64,000 nucleotides of DNA from Diphasiastrum complanatum (lineage: Eukaryota > Streptophyta > Lycopodiopsida > Lycopodiales > Lycopodiaceae): assembly GCA_029204225.1 (NCBI GenBank), contig CM055115.1:10069172-10133171 (forward strand). The letters run 5' to 3'. The notes under the pieces are model-generated. The model did no database searches. It saw only the letters and a list, made by a program, of their open reading frames with translations, and was not told the DNA's origin. The translations under genes and the position numbers were made by a program. Shown piece by piece: positions 44,409-56,658 of the stretch (within the stretch, counting starts at the first letter, position 1; every line of letters starts with the position of its first letter).

Positions 44409-45109
44409 TGTGAAGAATTGCCAAAAATTGGCAAATCTAGCTTGATCAAAAACCATGTAGAATAGTGTAAATTGTGTACAGAAGTGGGTCCCACACATGT
44501 GAGGCCATGATGCTACATGGGAAACCCATCCTAATGTAGGTTAGGTCAAGTCAAGAGAGTTGGTCATGTCTATTTGGTGGTCATCCCTACTTTATAGAAC
44601 CTACACCTAAGTTTAAGGTGAAAATTTGACCAACTAGCTACCTACCAAGCATAACTCTAGGAAATAGACTAGGGTTTCATTTTAGGTCAAGGAGAGTGAG
44701 TTAACTTCCTTATTACATGCTGGAAATCCACCTAACTTCAAAAAGGAAGTCGAATTTGCTATGTATTCCCTCTCTCCATAGTTAGAAGATAGAAAATTTT
44801 TGGAGCTCATTGGCAATCTCAAGCTAGTTCAATATGTACATTGAGTTTTTGTGATCCAAATGAAACCAAATCAATTTCTACTTGTTTCTCAGGTTGAAGG
44901 CCGTACTAAAGCCTTTATTACACACGTGTGGGCTCGGATTTCAATGTTTATCAATGCTTTTGATTGTTAATGCTTGTTGTTTGTCAAATTGCCAATCTAG
45001 ATCAACTTTTTTGTGTCTAGTTTTTTGATAGATTGTTAAGCAAGCATCCAATCACTCTTGTGGATCTTTTGTAGATCCATTTATGGTCCTAAAGTACAGT
45101 ACTTTCACA
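44409..45109 (+). repeat. 5' LTR of B2
   Basis: 701 bp, TGTGAAGAATTGCC...ACTTTCACA, with CACACGTGTG at 44,921-44,930. It is followed by the iMet primer site. Confidence 0.92.
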
Positions 45110-45121
45110 TGGTATCAGAGC
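45110..45121 (+). other. Primer-binding site of B2
   Basis: TGGTATCAGAGC directly after the LTR, initiator tRNA-Met type. Confidence 0.9.
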
Positions 45122-45914
45122 CAAGTACAAGATCATAAGCCATTGATCTAATGCAAATCCATTTTTAGCAAGTTTTGGTGCTAAAAGCTAGTATTGAGAG
45201 GGCAAGCTAGAATCTTGATTTTGGTGAGGAGATTTGATCCCAAACTTGGTAGGGGTCCAAATCCGTACTGTCCACATGTGTGGGCACCTCTGAACCTGCA
45301 TTTAATGCATGGTATTCATTTGATCCAAAAAAATTCAATTTGTGAGCTATTGGTGTAATTTTTGGTGGAGATCCTAGGATAATCTACCAAGATCATTTGC
45401 CATTGATTAGATTTGAATTTGTTTCATGAAATCTAATTAATCTAGGCTGAGTTCAAGTCCTATTAAGGTTAAAAACAGGTCTTGAAAGTACACCAAGAAG
45501 GAAGAAAGAGATTAAGTCATTTTTTTGTCCAAAAATAGCCAAAATTGGCAAGATTTGATTGTAAGTAGATTTCACATCATCTTATCTTCATTCCAACTTT
45601 GTGAGGGAGTGCTAGAACTAAGATTATAAGTCCATTTGTTGGATTAGAAATCTAATTTGAGTGAAAAATTACAAGAGAGAGACCTTAGTGAGTTTCTAGA
45701 GACAATCAAATCCATTTCTTGGCAAGATTTGTTTGAAAGTAGTTTTCACTTCATCTTATCTTCATTCCAGCTTTGTGAGGGAGTGATAGAACTGTGATTA
45801 TAAGTCCATTTGTTGGATTAGAAATCAAATTTGAGTGAAACACTGCAAGTGTGAGACCTTTGTGAGTTTCAAGTCAATCAAATCTATTTCTTGTTTGTAG
45901 AAGTCACTAGTAAG

Positions 45915-47396
45915 ATGGGATATGCTGGAGCATACCTTCTAGAAGCTAGTGAGAGGTTGAATTCTACAAATTATGCTATTTGGAAGGTTAGAATGGAGTC
46001 ACTCTTGGTGCTCCAAGACCTTTATGAGTTCTTGATTGAAGATGAAGATGAACCTCTAGGTGCACAGGAGTTAGCTAGATACAAGAAGATATCTAGGCTT
46101 GCACTTCATTGTGTGAAGATGAATGTGAGCAATGATTTGTTGAGAGAAGTATCAGCTTGTACTAATGCTAAAGAGGCTTGGGAGTCTTTAAAATCAATCT
46201 ATGAGTCTAGCAACACTTCTAGAGTTCTTATGTTTAGAAATCAAATTTTGCAAAGCATGAGGAGAAGTGAGGAGAGTGCACAGGACTATGTACTCGGAAT
46301 CAAGTCTCTAAATAGGGAGTTGGCTTCCATTGGAGAGACGATTCATGATGAAGAGCTTGTACAAATTGTCCTTAATGGTCTAGGAGATGACTTTGCAAAT
46401 TTGGTCCAAAGTTTTGCCATCCAAGACACTTTGCGAACTATAGAAAAACTTCATAGTGTATTAGTGGCTGAAGAGTGTAGGATGCTCCATGCAAAATCTA
46501 GGACGAGTTCCTTGTCGTTGCAAGATGGTGATGAGAAAGCCAATTTCTCATTCAAGGGCAAAAAGAAGACCAATGGAAAGAAGAAGCATCCAAAGGAGGC
46601 CAAAGAAGAGGATGATGCATCAAGCTCAAAGGACAAATCAAAGCAAAAATGCCTCTTTTGTGGAAAGAAGGGGCATTATGCATTTGAAAGCTACAAGAGG
46701 CTAAGAGCACAAGTGGAGGAGGACAAACAAGGCAACCTTGCAAAGGAGGAGGAGGAGGATGAAGTAGATGTATTCTTGATGGCATCTACATCCTCACCAA
46801 CAAGCAATAGCAATTCAAGAGACAATTGGTGGATCGACAGTGGGGCTAGCTCCCACATGTCTTGTGAAAAGGAATTTTTCTCAACCTTACACTCATTCAA
46901 TGATGCTAAAAAGTTTGTCTTTACTGCAAATGATGAAGAGTGTAGGATAGATGGTGTTGGCACCATATCTTTGTGTCTAGAATCCTCAAAATGCATGGAT
47001 CTAGAAAATGTCCTTTATGTACCATCAATCACCAAGAATATGCTTAGTGTTGGTCTACTCTTAGAAAGTGGTTTGGATGTCCACTTTAAGCATGGTGTTT
47101 GCTTCATCTTGAAGAATGATGTTTGCATTGCAAAGGGATTTAAACATGGAAGATTGTTTAAGTTGGAAGCTAGTGTTGCTTTTGAAAGAATGAGCTTGGC
47201 GAAGGAGGAGATCACTCAAGAGGAGATCTTGGCAAAGTGTGATCTTGCTTGCATTGAGGAGGAGCATCAAAAGGAGGGAGATCTTGAGGATCAGCCTCAA
47301 AGCATGAGAGTTCCAAGGGAGTCCTTAATGACAATGGCCGATCATCAAATTGCATGCAAATTGTCCATTCAAGTGTGCATCTTGCAAGGGTGGTGA
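45915..47396 (+). pseudogene. B2 gag-protease frame (frameshifted near 47,340)
   Basis: Starts at the ATG at 45,915 (MGYAGAYLLEASERLNSTNY). UBN2-type gag, Lys-rich stretch, zinc knuckle CLFCGKKGHYAFES in which the last Cys reads Ser, and protease WWIDSGASSHMSC with the normal DSGA. The gag 5' part is open here, unlike the copy at 10,130. A one-base loss near 47,340 relative to that copy shifts the frame, which continues in 47,354-48,220. So the two family B copies are broken at different points. The post-protease part (ITKNMLSVGLLLESGLDVHF, GRLFKLEA) is normal copia. The integrase zinc finger that should follow is absent. Confidence 0.88.
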
Positions 47397-48220
47397 GCAT
47401 TGGAGATTCTACTATCTTTGAATACGTTTTGGAAAGTATTAGTAGACATGAGGTGACTTGTTTCTTACCTTTAAGATCCATGGTGTTTATTACTTTGTAT
47501 GACAAGACAATGAAATGGGATGCTTTGAAATCTACATTTGTTGTTGATAAAGCAATTTCATTGGATAACTATTTTTGTAATAGTTTGAATAGAGTCATAA
47601 AAGATGAAACATCATTTGCTTTGGAAATCTTTGTGTCCACATGCTTTGTGCATGATCATTCCAATGTAAGGACCAGAGATTATCCTATTTCAATGATAGG
47701 AATAATGGTAGTGTTTTGCTCTTCAAGTAGAGATTGTAGAATCTACTTGTTTTCAACCAAAGAATTTGTCAATGGTGGAAATGTGATCTTTCAAGAGTGG
47801 AAGATTTGTAAACTTGAAGAAGCACCTTTGGATCAACACATTATTCAATTCATTGATGTTTTGGAGTCAAGTCAAGTGGAGGATCAAGCTCAAGACCTGA
47901 GGACTCCAAGAAGAATCTTGAGTATCAAGATGGAGCCATCTAGGCTCAATCATATGGATCAAGCAAGACAAGTTGTCTTTGGCAACATTATTTATGCACT
48001 TAATATTTTCATTGATGTATCTTCAAGTCACAAAATGCCTTGGAATCCATGGCTTTTCATGATGTTTAGTTTTGAAGTGTGCTACATGTATATAGACACA
48101 TTTATCGAACATCTTGTAAGGGATCCTCTAAGAGGTGGTGAAAGATCCTTCATGGACATCATTCTCTATTGGAGTCTCAAAAGTTCCTTCTTTGTAGCTG
48201 GATTTTTTAGACACTTCTAA
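47354..48220 (+). pseudogene. B2 downstream frame, replaced integrase region plus RT scrap
   Basis: About 280 residues continuing the polyprotein in a shifted frame. The first 165 (HEVTCFLPLRSMVFITLYD..., VSTCFVHDHSNVRT) are shared with the truncated copy at 11.6-12.07 kb but show no integrase catalytic motif. NGGNVIFQEWKI recalls the segment after the copia integrase core, and RGGERSFMDIILYWSLKSSF recalls the RT C-terminal SFKDITLYRKLIGSL. Long open frames maintained in two copies suggest this rearranged region spread with the family. Confidence 0.7.
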
Positions 48221-48279
48221 AAGCTTTCATTGATCTATCAAGAGAGTTGTAAATAGATCAAGCTAAATTTGAGGAGGAG

Positions 48280-48980
48280 TGTGAAGAATTGCCAAAAATT
48301 GGCAAATCTAGCTTGATCAAAAACCATGTAGAATAGTGTAAATTGTGTACACAAGTGGGTCCCACACATGTGAGGCCATGATTCTACATGGGAAACCCAT
48401 CCTAATGTAGGTTAGGTCAAGTCAAGAGAGTTGGTCATGTCTATTTGGTGGTCATCCCTACTTTATAGGACCTACACCTAAGTTTAAGGTGAAAATTTGA
48501 CCAACTAGCTACCTACCAAGCATAACTCTAGGAAATAGACTAGGGTTTCATTTTAGGTCAAGGAGAGTGAGTTAACTTCCTTATTACATGCTGGAAATCC
48601 ACCTAACTTCAAGAAGGAAGTCGAATTTGCTATGTATTCCCTCTCTCCATAGTTAGAAGATAGAAAATTTTTGGAGCTCATTGGCTATCTCAAGCTAGTT
48701 CACTATGTACATTGAGTTTTTGTGATCCAAATGAAACCAAATCAATTTCTACTTGTTTCTCAGGTTGAAGGCCGTACTACAGCCTGTAGTACACACGTGT
48801 GGGCTTGGATTTCAATGTTTATCAATGCTTTTGATTGTTAATGCTTGTTGTTTGTCAAATTGCCAATCTAGATCAATTTTTTTGTGTCTAGTTTTTTGAT
48901 AGATTGTTAAGCAAGCATCCAATCACTCTTGTGGATCTTTTGTAGATCCATTTATGGTCCTAAAGTACAGTACTTTCACA
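48280..48980 (+). repeat. 3' LTR of B2
   Basis: 701 bp with CACACGTGTG at 48,792-48,801. It is followed by the target duplication CAAAC. Confidence 0.92.
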
Positions 48981-49430
48981 CAAACGTGATAAAATATAGT
49001 GCATAACCAAGAGAATGTATGCTCATAGGGCCACACAGATCATTGTGTATCGATTCAAGAATAGATTTAGCTCTATTGGCTTGTCCTTATGAATATATTG
49101 ATCTAGGTTGTTTCTCTAATAAGCACATGTAAGAGATGATTCAAGTGTCTATGGAAGTAGCATTTATACATATATCCTTGACAATACTTTTCCATCCTTT
49201 GTACAAGATAGATTTATGTTTAAACTTTTGTCCAAATCTTCTAATGCCATAATTGGGCATTGGGATTACTTACATTTGTAGAAAGTGCATATTCATGACT
49301 CAAGATTGCAAATTTCATTCTCTATTTGTAAGGAGAATTTCTATAGATTTTTTTATCCATCTCGTTTAGCAATGATGCTTGGTCAGTGGTTAGACAAGGT
49401 AGAACTCATTAAGAAGAAAACTTTCAAGCA
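48981..49430 (-). pseudogene. Old copia remnant, pre-integrase part (right of B2)
   Basis: Continuation of the element split by B2. The minus strand near 49,290-49,360 reads a pre-integrase segment (KFAILSHEYAL). The block is full of stops. Confidence 0.55.
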
Positions 49431-49582
49431 ATAATATTATCGTTTGTCATTTGGGTCGAGCTCAAGAAGCCCTTCAATAGCAAATGCATTGAAATTGTCA
49501 GTGTATTGATCAATTGTAAAGTAAAGATCATGGGTTAGAGCTTATAAGTTGAATGTGGGTACTTTCTTGTTCCATTGTTACA

Positions 49583-50357
49583 AATGTTGTAAGGAAGACA
49601 TGGCTAATGAGGACATACCGAGCTGGAGACCTCTATGACATACAAGACAGCCTAGTGATGTGACCTACGAATGTTGTAAGAAAGACATGGCTGATGAGGA
49701 TGTATAGAGGAGAACTCTGTGACATACAAGATAGCCTAGTGATGTGACCATTGAATAGGAGTTTGGCGACTTGGTGAATTTACAGGAATTTATTTGGAAA
49801 AGACAACAATGGATAAAAATTTGGAACACAGACTACCATATATTTGGCGTCACAATGGTGTTGTGAATTTTTGTTAGAACACTCATACTATATGGTCTAC
49901 TTTCTGTAGCAGTAGTTGGTGGAAGACGCATGACTAAATTGTAAAGCATAATAGTATGGTGTAGTTGTACATCATTTTGAATACCAAAATATGATGAAGG
50001 AAATGTGGTTGATAATCAATTGCATGTGTACATGGTTGTTGATTAAAGATACTGTACATAGTTAGGGATGTTTCTTCCAGAAGCAGAGAGCAATTTTACA
50101 AAGTATGATTTATTTGGCATCAACATAGTGCTGTGAATTTTTGTTGGAACACTCATAGTGTATGGTTTGCTTTTTGCAGCAAGCAGTTGGTGGATGACGC
50201 ATGACTAAATTGTAAAGCATCATATTATGCTCTAGTTGTACATCATTTTGAATACCACTATATGATGAATGAAATGTGGTTGATTATCAATTGTATGTGT
50301 ACATGGATGTTGAATCAAGATAATATAGATAGTTTGAAATGTTTTTTACAACAGGCA
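49583..50357 (+). repeat. Two nested tandem duplications (about 85 bp and about 269 bp units)
   Basis: AATGTTGTAAG.AAGACATGGCT ... CCTAGTGATGTGACC occurs twice between 49,583 and 49,752; a third copy is at 54,127 and an inverted one at the window start. A second unit (TTTGGC.TCA...GTGAATTTTTGTT, ...GACGCATGACTAAATTGTAA, ...GTACATCATTTTGAATACCA) occurs at about 49,838 and 50,107. No coding content. Confidence 0.75.
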
Positions 50358-50844
50358 AAGAGGAATTTTATGGGAAAGGGAAAGAAGAGAACAAAAAATT
50401 GAGTTACGAGGCCAACAATAATAGAATTTTGGACATCGTTCCCCTCCTGAGAACCTTATATAACCCATGTTGGAAGTACTTGACGTGTTTTGCATCTGTG
50501 AGTGGATCCTAAAGCCTCTTTTCTAAAACTTCGAACCTTTGAACACAAGCTAAAACATCTTCCTTCTTTTTTTGCTCTATTGCTTGCAATTTATCCAAAA
50601 TCTCCTCGTCCTCATGCTTCTTCTAATATTGCTTCAAGAGAGCTCTTCCTAATACTTCCCAAGTCTGGAATTTCTGAAACCCATATTGGGAATACCATTG
50701 ATGAGCATTTCCCTTTAATGTTGTTGGAAATAATTCCAACTTCCTAATATCCATTGTTTAACGGTTTGCTTGTGACGACTGCCAAAAATTGGTGAATGTG
50801 AATGTTGGGATCATCACGTTTCTTCCCTTTGAAACGCTAGAATA
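50358..50844 (-). other. Possible retroelement gag-region remnant
   Basis: The minus strand of 50,502-50,747 reads FPIWVSEIPDLGSIRKSSLE, which looks like coding sequence of a retroelement gag region, but the motif is too short to classify. Confidence 0.3.
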
Positions 50845-51300
50845 TTGATGTGATTCTACACCTACCTCTGGTAATTCTACCCACAAATGAAAATTGTTTC
50901 TATCCAGATTATGCATCCAACTAGAATCTGCTTTGGCAACGGAACCAAAAGGGTGTTAGGTAAATTGCTAACATACCAGAATTTCTTATTAGTAGATTGT
51001 CATAAAACAAATAACAGAACTATAACAGCTTAACCTGAGATATCAGATTTTGACTAATAACCATTCACAAAGTGCAATAAAACTAAATAACATAAGTGCA
51101 TTCCACATCTCTGTTATTACAATACAATACAACAAATTGGCAGAGTCTAACCATCACATAAACTAGAATTTCCATTACATCAAGGATCGTACAAAGGGAA
51201 AAGACACTACTCAAGTTACATTCCATTTTAATAGTGAAATATACATAATACTAGACAGTGAAGGCAATGACACAATTCTACACCAAAACTACTCGAAAGG
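50845..51300 (+). repeat. Repeat S, copy 1
   Basis: ATTCTACACCTACCTCTGGTA to GAAATATACATAAT.CTAGACAGTG corresponds in order to 63,535-64,000 in the same orientation. It is likely a retroelement end, but its limits are not visible. Confidence 0.75.
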
Positions 51301-52060
51301 TCTGAAGCAAGGCACTTCTACTTGCAGCCTACAGCCTGACATAAACTTGTATCACAACTCACAGAATGCTCGGCTCTAATCCTTTTGACGCTTGATCACA
51401 CTTTTGCTATCCATTGTAAAACCAAGAGTCCCCTTTGCGACTACAAGTTCCCTATTTATACAATCCTGAACTCCCCACAAGAGCCTTCCCAAAACTCCAC
51501 AAAAGACCGCCACTGTTTTGAATGCAGTTCTCTCGTGGTTGGTACAACTTCCATTGCTAAGACCGCATCAAGGTCGCAATCATCACACATGCGGTTGCTT
51601 TCGGTCCATTCAACTTCCATTCCTCTCTACCCGAATGTGATCTTTCCATTCTAAATCAACAACCCTCAAAATAACCTTTCTTGTGATTTTTGTCCTATCT
51701 ACACATTACTAAACACACCGCAGTCATCCCTATAGCAACTTATCCTAATCCATCTACCTAACAACATTAATACGACTAAAGGTCTAAGTTTTTAAAAAAT
51801 CTTATATATACAAAATACATTACAATGGCCCGCAGTTGGCTTATTTTGGCATCTCTAATAATTTTGTAGCAGCCACAGTTGTAGGCAAAGCTATCCCACC
51901 CAAAACACTTCCAAGTGGTGCCAATTCAAAATGTCATAATACACGTAACAACAATTGATCCTTATCATTCACAAATCTTGACACCAAATGTGGTGTTCGC
52001 CCTATCAACATGATGTGTTTCAAACATTCCCTAGTTAGCAATGTATAATTGTTGGAGTGT
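51301..52060. other. Unassigned sequence
   Basis: Probably the continuation of repeat S, since the second copy runs off the window. No gene supported. Confidence 0.35.
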
Positions 52061-52760
52061 TTATAGATATCGATGAAACCCTAGCTATATTATTCATTTA
52101 TAAGCAGTTAATAAGTGAGAGGGATTTGACACCTATGTGTGTAAGTCCAACCCGAGGATGACATAGTTATTTGATTAGTTAAAAGCTAATAACATGACCT
52201 GAGGCCTTTTTGTGGCAATTAAATGTCGTTAGGCCTAATAGTCAAGTTAGTAAATAAAAAGATGTCCCCCCAAATTCAAATTTAAAATAATTTGGGAGGT
52301 AGAAACTGGTCAATAGGATGTGAGGCCAAAGCCTAAAAATCCACTATATATAGTGGTACTTTGTGATTAATTTTACATGTTTAATGTCAAATTCAAATAG
52401 GTGGAACCTCTATTGATTTTTTGATTTGGATGTCCTTGCTCTTCTTCTCCTTGCTCCATCTATCATATTTTCTTACTATCTTTATGTTTATTGGATATGG
52501 TACTTGTGGGATTTGATTATAGTATTGATTGAGTGATTTTGCTCCATAGTCGCTCTTGTTGTGTTTTTCTATCCTCATCTTAGGAGTTTTTTAGACTATT
52601 CCTCTAGTGTTTCATGCAATATGAAACTAACATTCAAGGGATATTGTAAGTTTTCTTCAAAGCAGTAGATAAAGGTTTTGGATTGTGGATGCATGCAATT
52701 TTGAAAACCTGTGAAACCTTTCTTGGTTTGTGTTTGCTGACGATTGAAAGAGTTTAGAAC
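52061..52760 (+). other. Possible LTR-like segment
   Basis: TGTTGGAGTGTTTATAG at about 52,051, a TATA-like CTATATATAGTGG near 52,343 and CT-rich sequence after it resemble an LTR. No partner or primer site was found. Confidence 0.3.
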
Positions 52761-54200
52761 TATAAAATCTATAGTAACTCTTTCCCTTGTCTTTGGGTCA
52801 CTTATATGTGCTAAAGAGGTGGTTATTGGTAAGTTCAGTTATGGTGAGATTCGTTTGTTTCTTTTAACGTTTTAGGTTGCAAGAGGTTACACTATCACAT
52901 CCACTACCACAAAAGTAGTTGAAAGTTTTTACAATTGTAGAGTTAAGGTTGCACATAATAGGTGATCTTCTTTTGATGATAATTTCTTACAAAGGGTTTA
53001 CTAGCTGGCCACTAAATATGTTCGCCATCTTGAAATTTTGGTCAAAAAGGAACAAATTTCAAAAAGGCAGCTCAAGTTGGCAATGATCCTCAAATATTCA
53101 CAACTCTTATTCACAATAATAATGATAAGTACTCATAATATTTTAGTAAACACGATCAATATTCACAAGTAATCATGATTAATATTTATTATAATAACGA
53201 TTAGCATTCACAATAATCATGATTAATATTAAAGCTATTCACTTTTTAGTATTCACAATTTTAGATAGTCTTTGCCAACCATCAAGCATGTAGACGTCAA
53301 GACACATCATTGGAAACTCGATCAATTCTTCATCCAATATAGAAAACAATTTGGATACATCCTCCACCAATGGCTAAATCTAATTGGGAGACTGGAGTAT
53401 AATCAAATTCACAAATCTAAAATGAAAAGTCAATAATTTCATTAGTTAAAGCTTAACAAAAACATAATACAATAAATTAAGTCAAAAATTTGAACTTCAT
53501 CTAACCTATAAATACTTACCAGAACATAGACCAATGATAAGGCCATGCACCTTGGAGATCATTGAAAAATTTCCATGGAAGTTCTTTTGTTACATGGACT
53601 TGAATACCCATAAATGAACCTCGCATCCTTGCTAAAACAAAATTAAAAACAAGAATTCCACTTAAGGCATGTCAAAAAGAGGTGATAAGTATCATTTAAG
53701 TATGGGCTTTGGAGAACTAAAGTTGATCACAAATCCTTTTAGGCTAATGTGAAGCCAAATAAAATTGCTTGTAAAATTGGAGATTGGTTTACATGACAGA
53801 TCATTTATGTAGGGTGTTCTAGAGAGTGAGTATTTAAATTGTATAGGAGTACTCGAAAAATGAATTTAGGTCACGACTAAAATTAATGTGCAATACTCCC
53901 CCTTAAGCTTACCACTAAAAAACTGAATGAAGAATTAACATACTAACTAAGGTAATGTGTTTACCCTTTGACAAAGACTTTGTTGGAATATCGACCAACA
54001 TGTTATCGGTATGATAGTAACCTAATTCGACATCCTTATTCTAAACTCTCTCTAAGAAGTAAAGATGATGGGTTAGAGCTTATAAGTTGAGTGGGGATAG
54101 TTTGTTATTCCATTGTTACGAATGCTGTAAGGAAGACATGGCTGACGAGGACATACCAAGGAGACCTCTGCGACACAGGAGATAGCCTAATGACGCGGCC
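52761..54200 (+). repeat. Dispersed repeat F, copy d (longest)
   Basis: Inverse of the window start over about 1.4 kb. On the minus strand, about 53,530-53,640 reads MGIQVHVTKELPWKFFNDLQ then GAWPYHWSMFW between a TTTTAG acceptor and a GTAAGT donor, and a second block near 53,280-53,350 reads LDEELIEFPMMCLDVYMLDG. These look like exons of a plant gene that I do not recognise. The end carries the copia RNase H tail and the tandem word AAGACATGGCTGACGAGGAC. Confidence 0.7.
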
Positions 54201-54239
54201 ATTGAAGAGGAGTTTGGTGACCCGGTAAATTTAAAATAA

Positions 54240-55320
54240 GACCAGTAAGGAAAACCCTGTTGGATTATTCTCCTTCTTACTGATCAAATAATCTGTTATA
54301 ATCTTCATTCGTTGTTTATCCAATTCTGTAGATTTTCTCGTGTCTTTACACAGTCTGCAGTTTTACAAGTGTTTTTACACAGTCTACAAAATTACACAGA
54401 GTGTTACCACAATGTTGCATTTTTCGCCCGTCAGGAATTTGGAAGAAAAATGCAGTCTCTTTTTTGCATTTTTGCCTGTCAGGATTTGCCAGCAAATATG
54501 CAAAGTCACATTTTTTTCTTTCTCCAAAGTGTCTCAAATGTTAAGGAATTGACTTTGGCAATGTGTGGGGAAACCCTGAATCAGTTTTAAGGCACTGTTG
54601 GGTTTTTCACAAATTCCCAACACTATGGCTTTTTGCGATAGTGTCGCCTGTGGCTGTTTTAGTTCATTTATGCAAAAGTGAAAGTTTGGTTCATTTCTGC
54701 AGACAGACGCTTTACGACCCACCGCTTATCAACAATCAATGACAAGGAACCAGATGGATGCCAGCGGAGATCAGCCAACTGGCAATCACAATTTATGACC
54801 TAATTTCTTAGCATGAATAGTTGTTCATATTCATACACTTTTAAGATGATCAGAAGCTTTTGAATAGTTAGCTCTCTCTCTCTCAAGCCTGCGAGCTTGA
54901 ACACTCCTGAGCATTCTAGCTCAGTTCTTAGAGTTGTTTAAAGATTGCTATTGCGCCACTACTTATCAACATTGTGCTTAATTCAAACTTTCTTTTAGCC
55001 ATTCAAAAATTGCTCAGAGTACGCAGTTTCGATTCACAACTTAGTGTACTCATTTACTTCCGTTACATTTCCATATTGAGTCAATACTATCCTTTATTGC
55101 ATTCAGCTTCGTCTCAAAATGCAAAATCACTATAGTATTGATTATTTCAACGTTTGAGATTGATTTGACATAGTCATGCATTGTGAAAATGCAGTTGACG
55201 TAGTCATGCATTATATCACTATTGTTTTGTTTGCTCTTACTAGAGTTATCACTATGTTGCTGCAAGAAGATAATAGAAGAAGTCAAGACACTTCATCTAC
55301 TTCCTCCTCTCAGACTCTAT
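54240..55320 (+). other. Probable retroelement LTR/leader upstream of a copia fragment
   Basis: Non-coding. Holds GGCACTGTTGGGTTTTTCAC near 54,591, a CTCTCTCTCTC run near 54,870 and AACATTG words. Its position suggests the 5' end of the copia remnant that follows, but no LTR pair is seen. Confidence 0.35.
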
Positions 55321-55329
55321 TTGTCAACA

Positions 55330-56530
55330 AAGGCTCGGAGCGACATAAGTAGAAAGGCTCCAAGAAGGCTGCAATGAATCAGAAGTTGACTCTGGATCAA
55401 GAACAATCATCGAATCCACAGTATAAAAAAAAGATGTTTTACAAGTATTGCAAGCGCAATAACCATGAGATCAAGGATCGCCGAATTCTCTAAGCGAAGA
55501 ATGTAGCCAAGCAACCTGATCAACAAGCAAACACAGTCTCATCATCTCCCCAAGTTGAAGTGGACGAAGGCGCATTCATGGTCAAAGAACAAAGTGCAGT
55601 TTTGGATGATTCATGGTTTCTCGATTATGACACATGACCAATCAACGTGAGATCTTCAACTCCTACACGCCTTACAACACAAAAAACATTGTTCATCTTG
55701 GTGACAATACTCACACTATTGAAGGTGAAGGTATTGTAAGATTGTGATTCCATGATCAATTCAAATTACTATCAGAAGTCTTATTTGTTCCCAAACTCTC
55801 TACAAATCTGTTATCAGTAAGTAGAATTACAGATTTAGGTCATAAGGTAGAATTCAAATATGACTAATGTAGAATTATTGATAGGAGTGATAAGATCCTT
55901 GCACTCGGCAAGAGGCAAGGTTACTTATATAGATTGGCACACTGTTAATAGTCTAGTCAAGCCTTGAAAACCTCTGTTCTACTCAACAAAGCATTACTAT
56001 GACATCATCGCTTAGGACACATAAAACGTGCATCTATTTTGAACATGTCCGGACAATCCATGGTCCTTGATTTCGACTATCCTTATGGTGAGATCGATCT
56101 CCCTATCTGTCATAGCTGCATCTTTGGAAAGCAGGCTAGGATTCCTTTTAGATCAAACCATATGCATGCAGCAAAAGATCTGTTAGATGTTGCTCATACA
56201 GATATATGTGAACCTATGTAAACTCCTTCATTGCTAGATGCAAAGTACTTCATTAGCTTTATTGACGAATTCTCCAAAAGAACAGTTGTTTATTTTATTA
56301 AACAGAAATCAGAGTCTTTCATCAAATTCAGACAATTCAAAGAGCATGCTGAGAATCAAACTAGCAAACAAATCAAATCTTCGAGGTCAGATAACAGAGG
56401 AGAATACATCTCCAACGAATTCAAGGAGTACTGCCTGAACAACGACATTGAGCAACAATATATCACCTCCTATTTGCCTCAGTCAAATGGTCTTGCTGAG
56501 AGAAAGAATAGAACTTAGTCAAATTGACAA
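55330..56530 (+). pseudogene. Copia gag-protease-integrase remnant
   Basis: Zinc-knuckle-like KMFYKYCKRNNHEIKDR (last Cys lost), broken protease region (DSWFLDYD where LDSGA is expected), and pre-integrase (GHIKRASILNMSG, CHSCIFGKQARIPF). Integrase core pieces carry HTDI, RSDNRGEYISNEF and SNGLAERKNRT, so the D, D and E are all visible, with stops such as TAA at 56,219. Similarity ends near 56,530, before RT. It is of a different copia lineage from A-D. Confidence 0.8.
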
Positions 56531-56578
56531 AGTGCATGTTATCACATGCGACACGTTCAAAGTCCTTCTAGGCTAAAG

Positions 56579-56658
56579 TTGTTTCAACAACCACCTATAT
56601 GTTGGAGTTTCAACAACCACCTATATGCTGGTGTTTCAACAACCACCTATATCCTTAG
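56579..56658 (+). repeat. Three-unit minisatellite, about 27 bp
   Basis: TTTCAACAACCACCTATATG repeated three times, with GCTGGTG/TTGGAG linkers. Confidence 0.85.

Larger units (their letters stand above)
44409..48980 (+). mobile_element. Non-autonomous copia element B2 (TSD CAAAC)
   Basis: 4572-bp element with two 701-bp LTRs (44,409-45,109 and 48,280-48,980), flanked by CAAAC at 44,404-44,408 and 48,981-48,985. Primer site TGGTATCAGAGC at 45,110 and polypurine tract GAGGAGGAG before the 3' LTR. The LTRs differ at about eleven positions by eye. It keeps gag, zinc knuckle and protease but has no integrase or polymerase core; only a short RT-like scrap (GGERSFMDIILYWSL) survives near the 3' end. 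It presumably moved using proteins of a related copia. It is the undeleted reference for family B. Confidence 0.93.
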
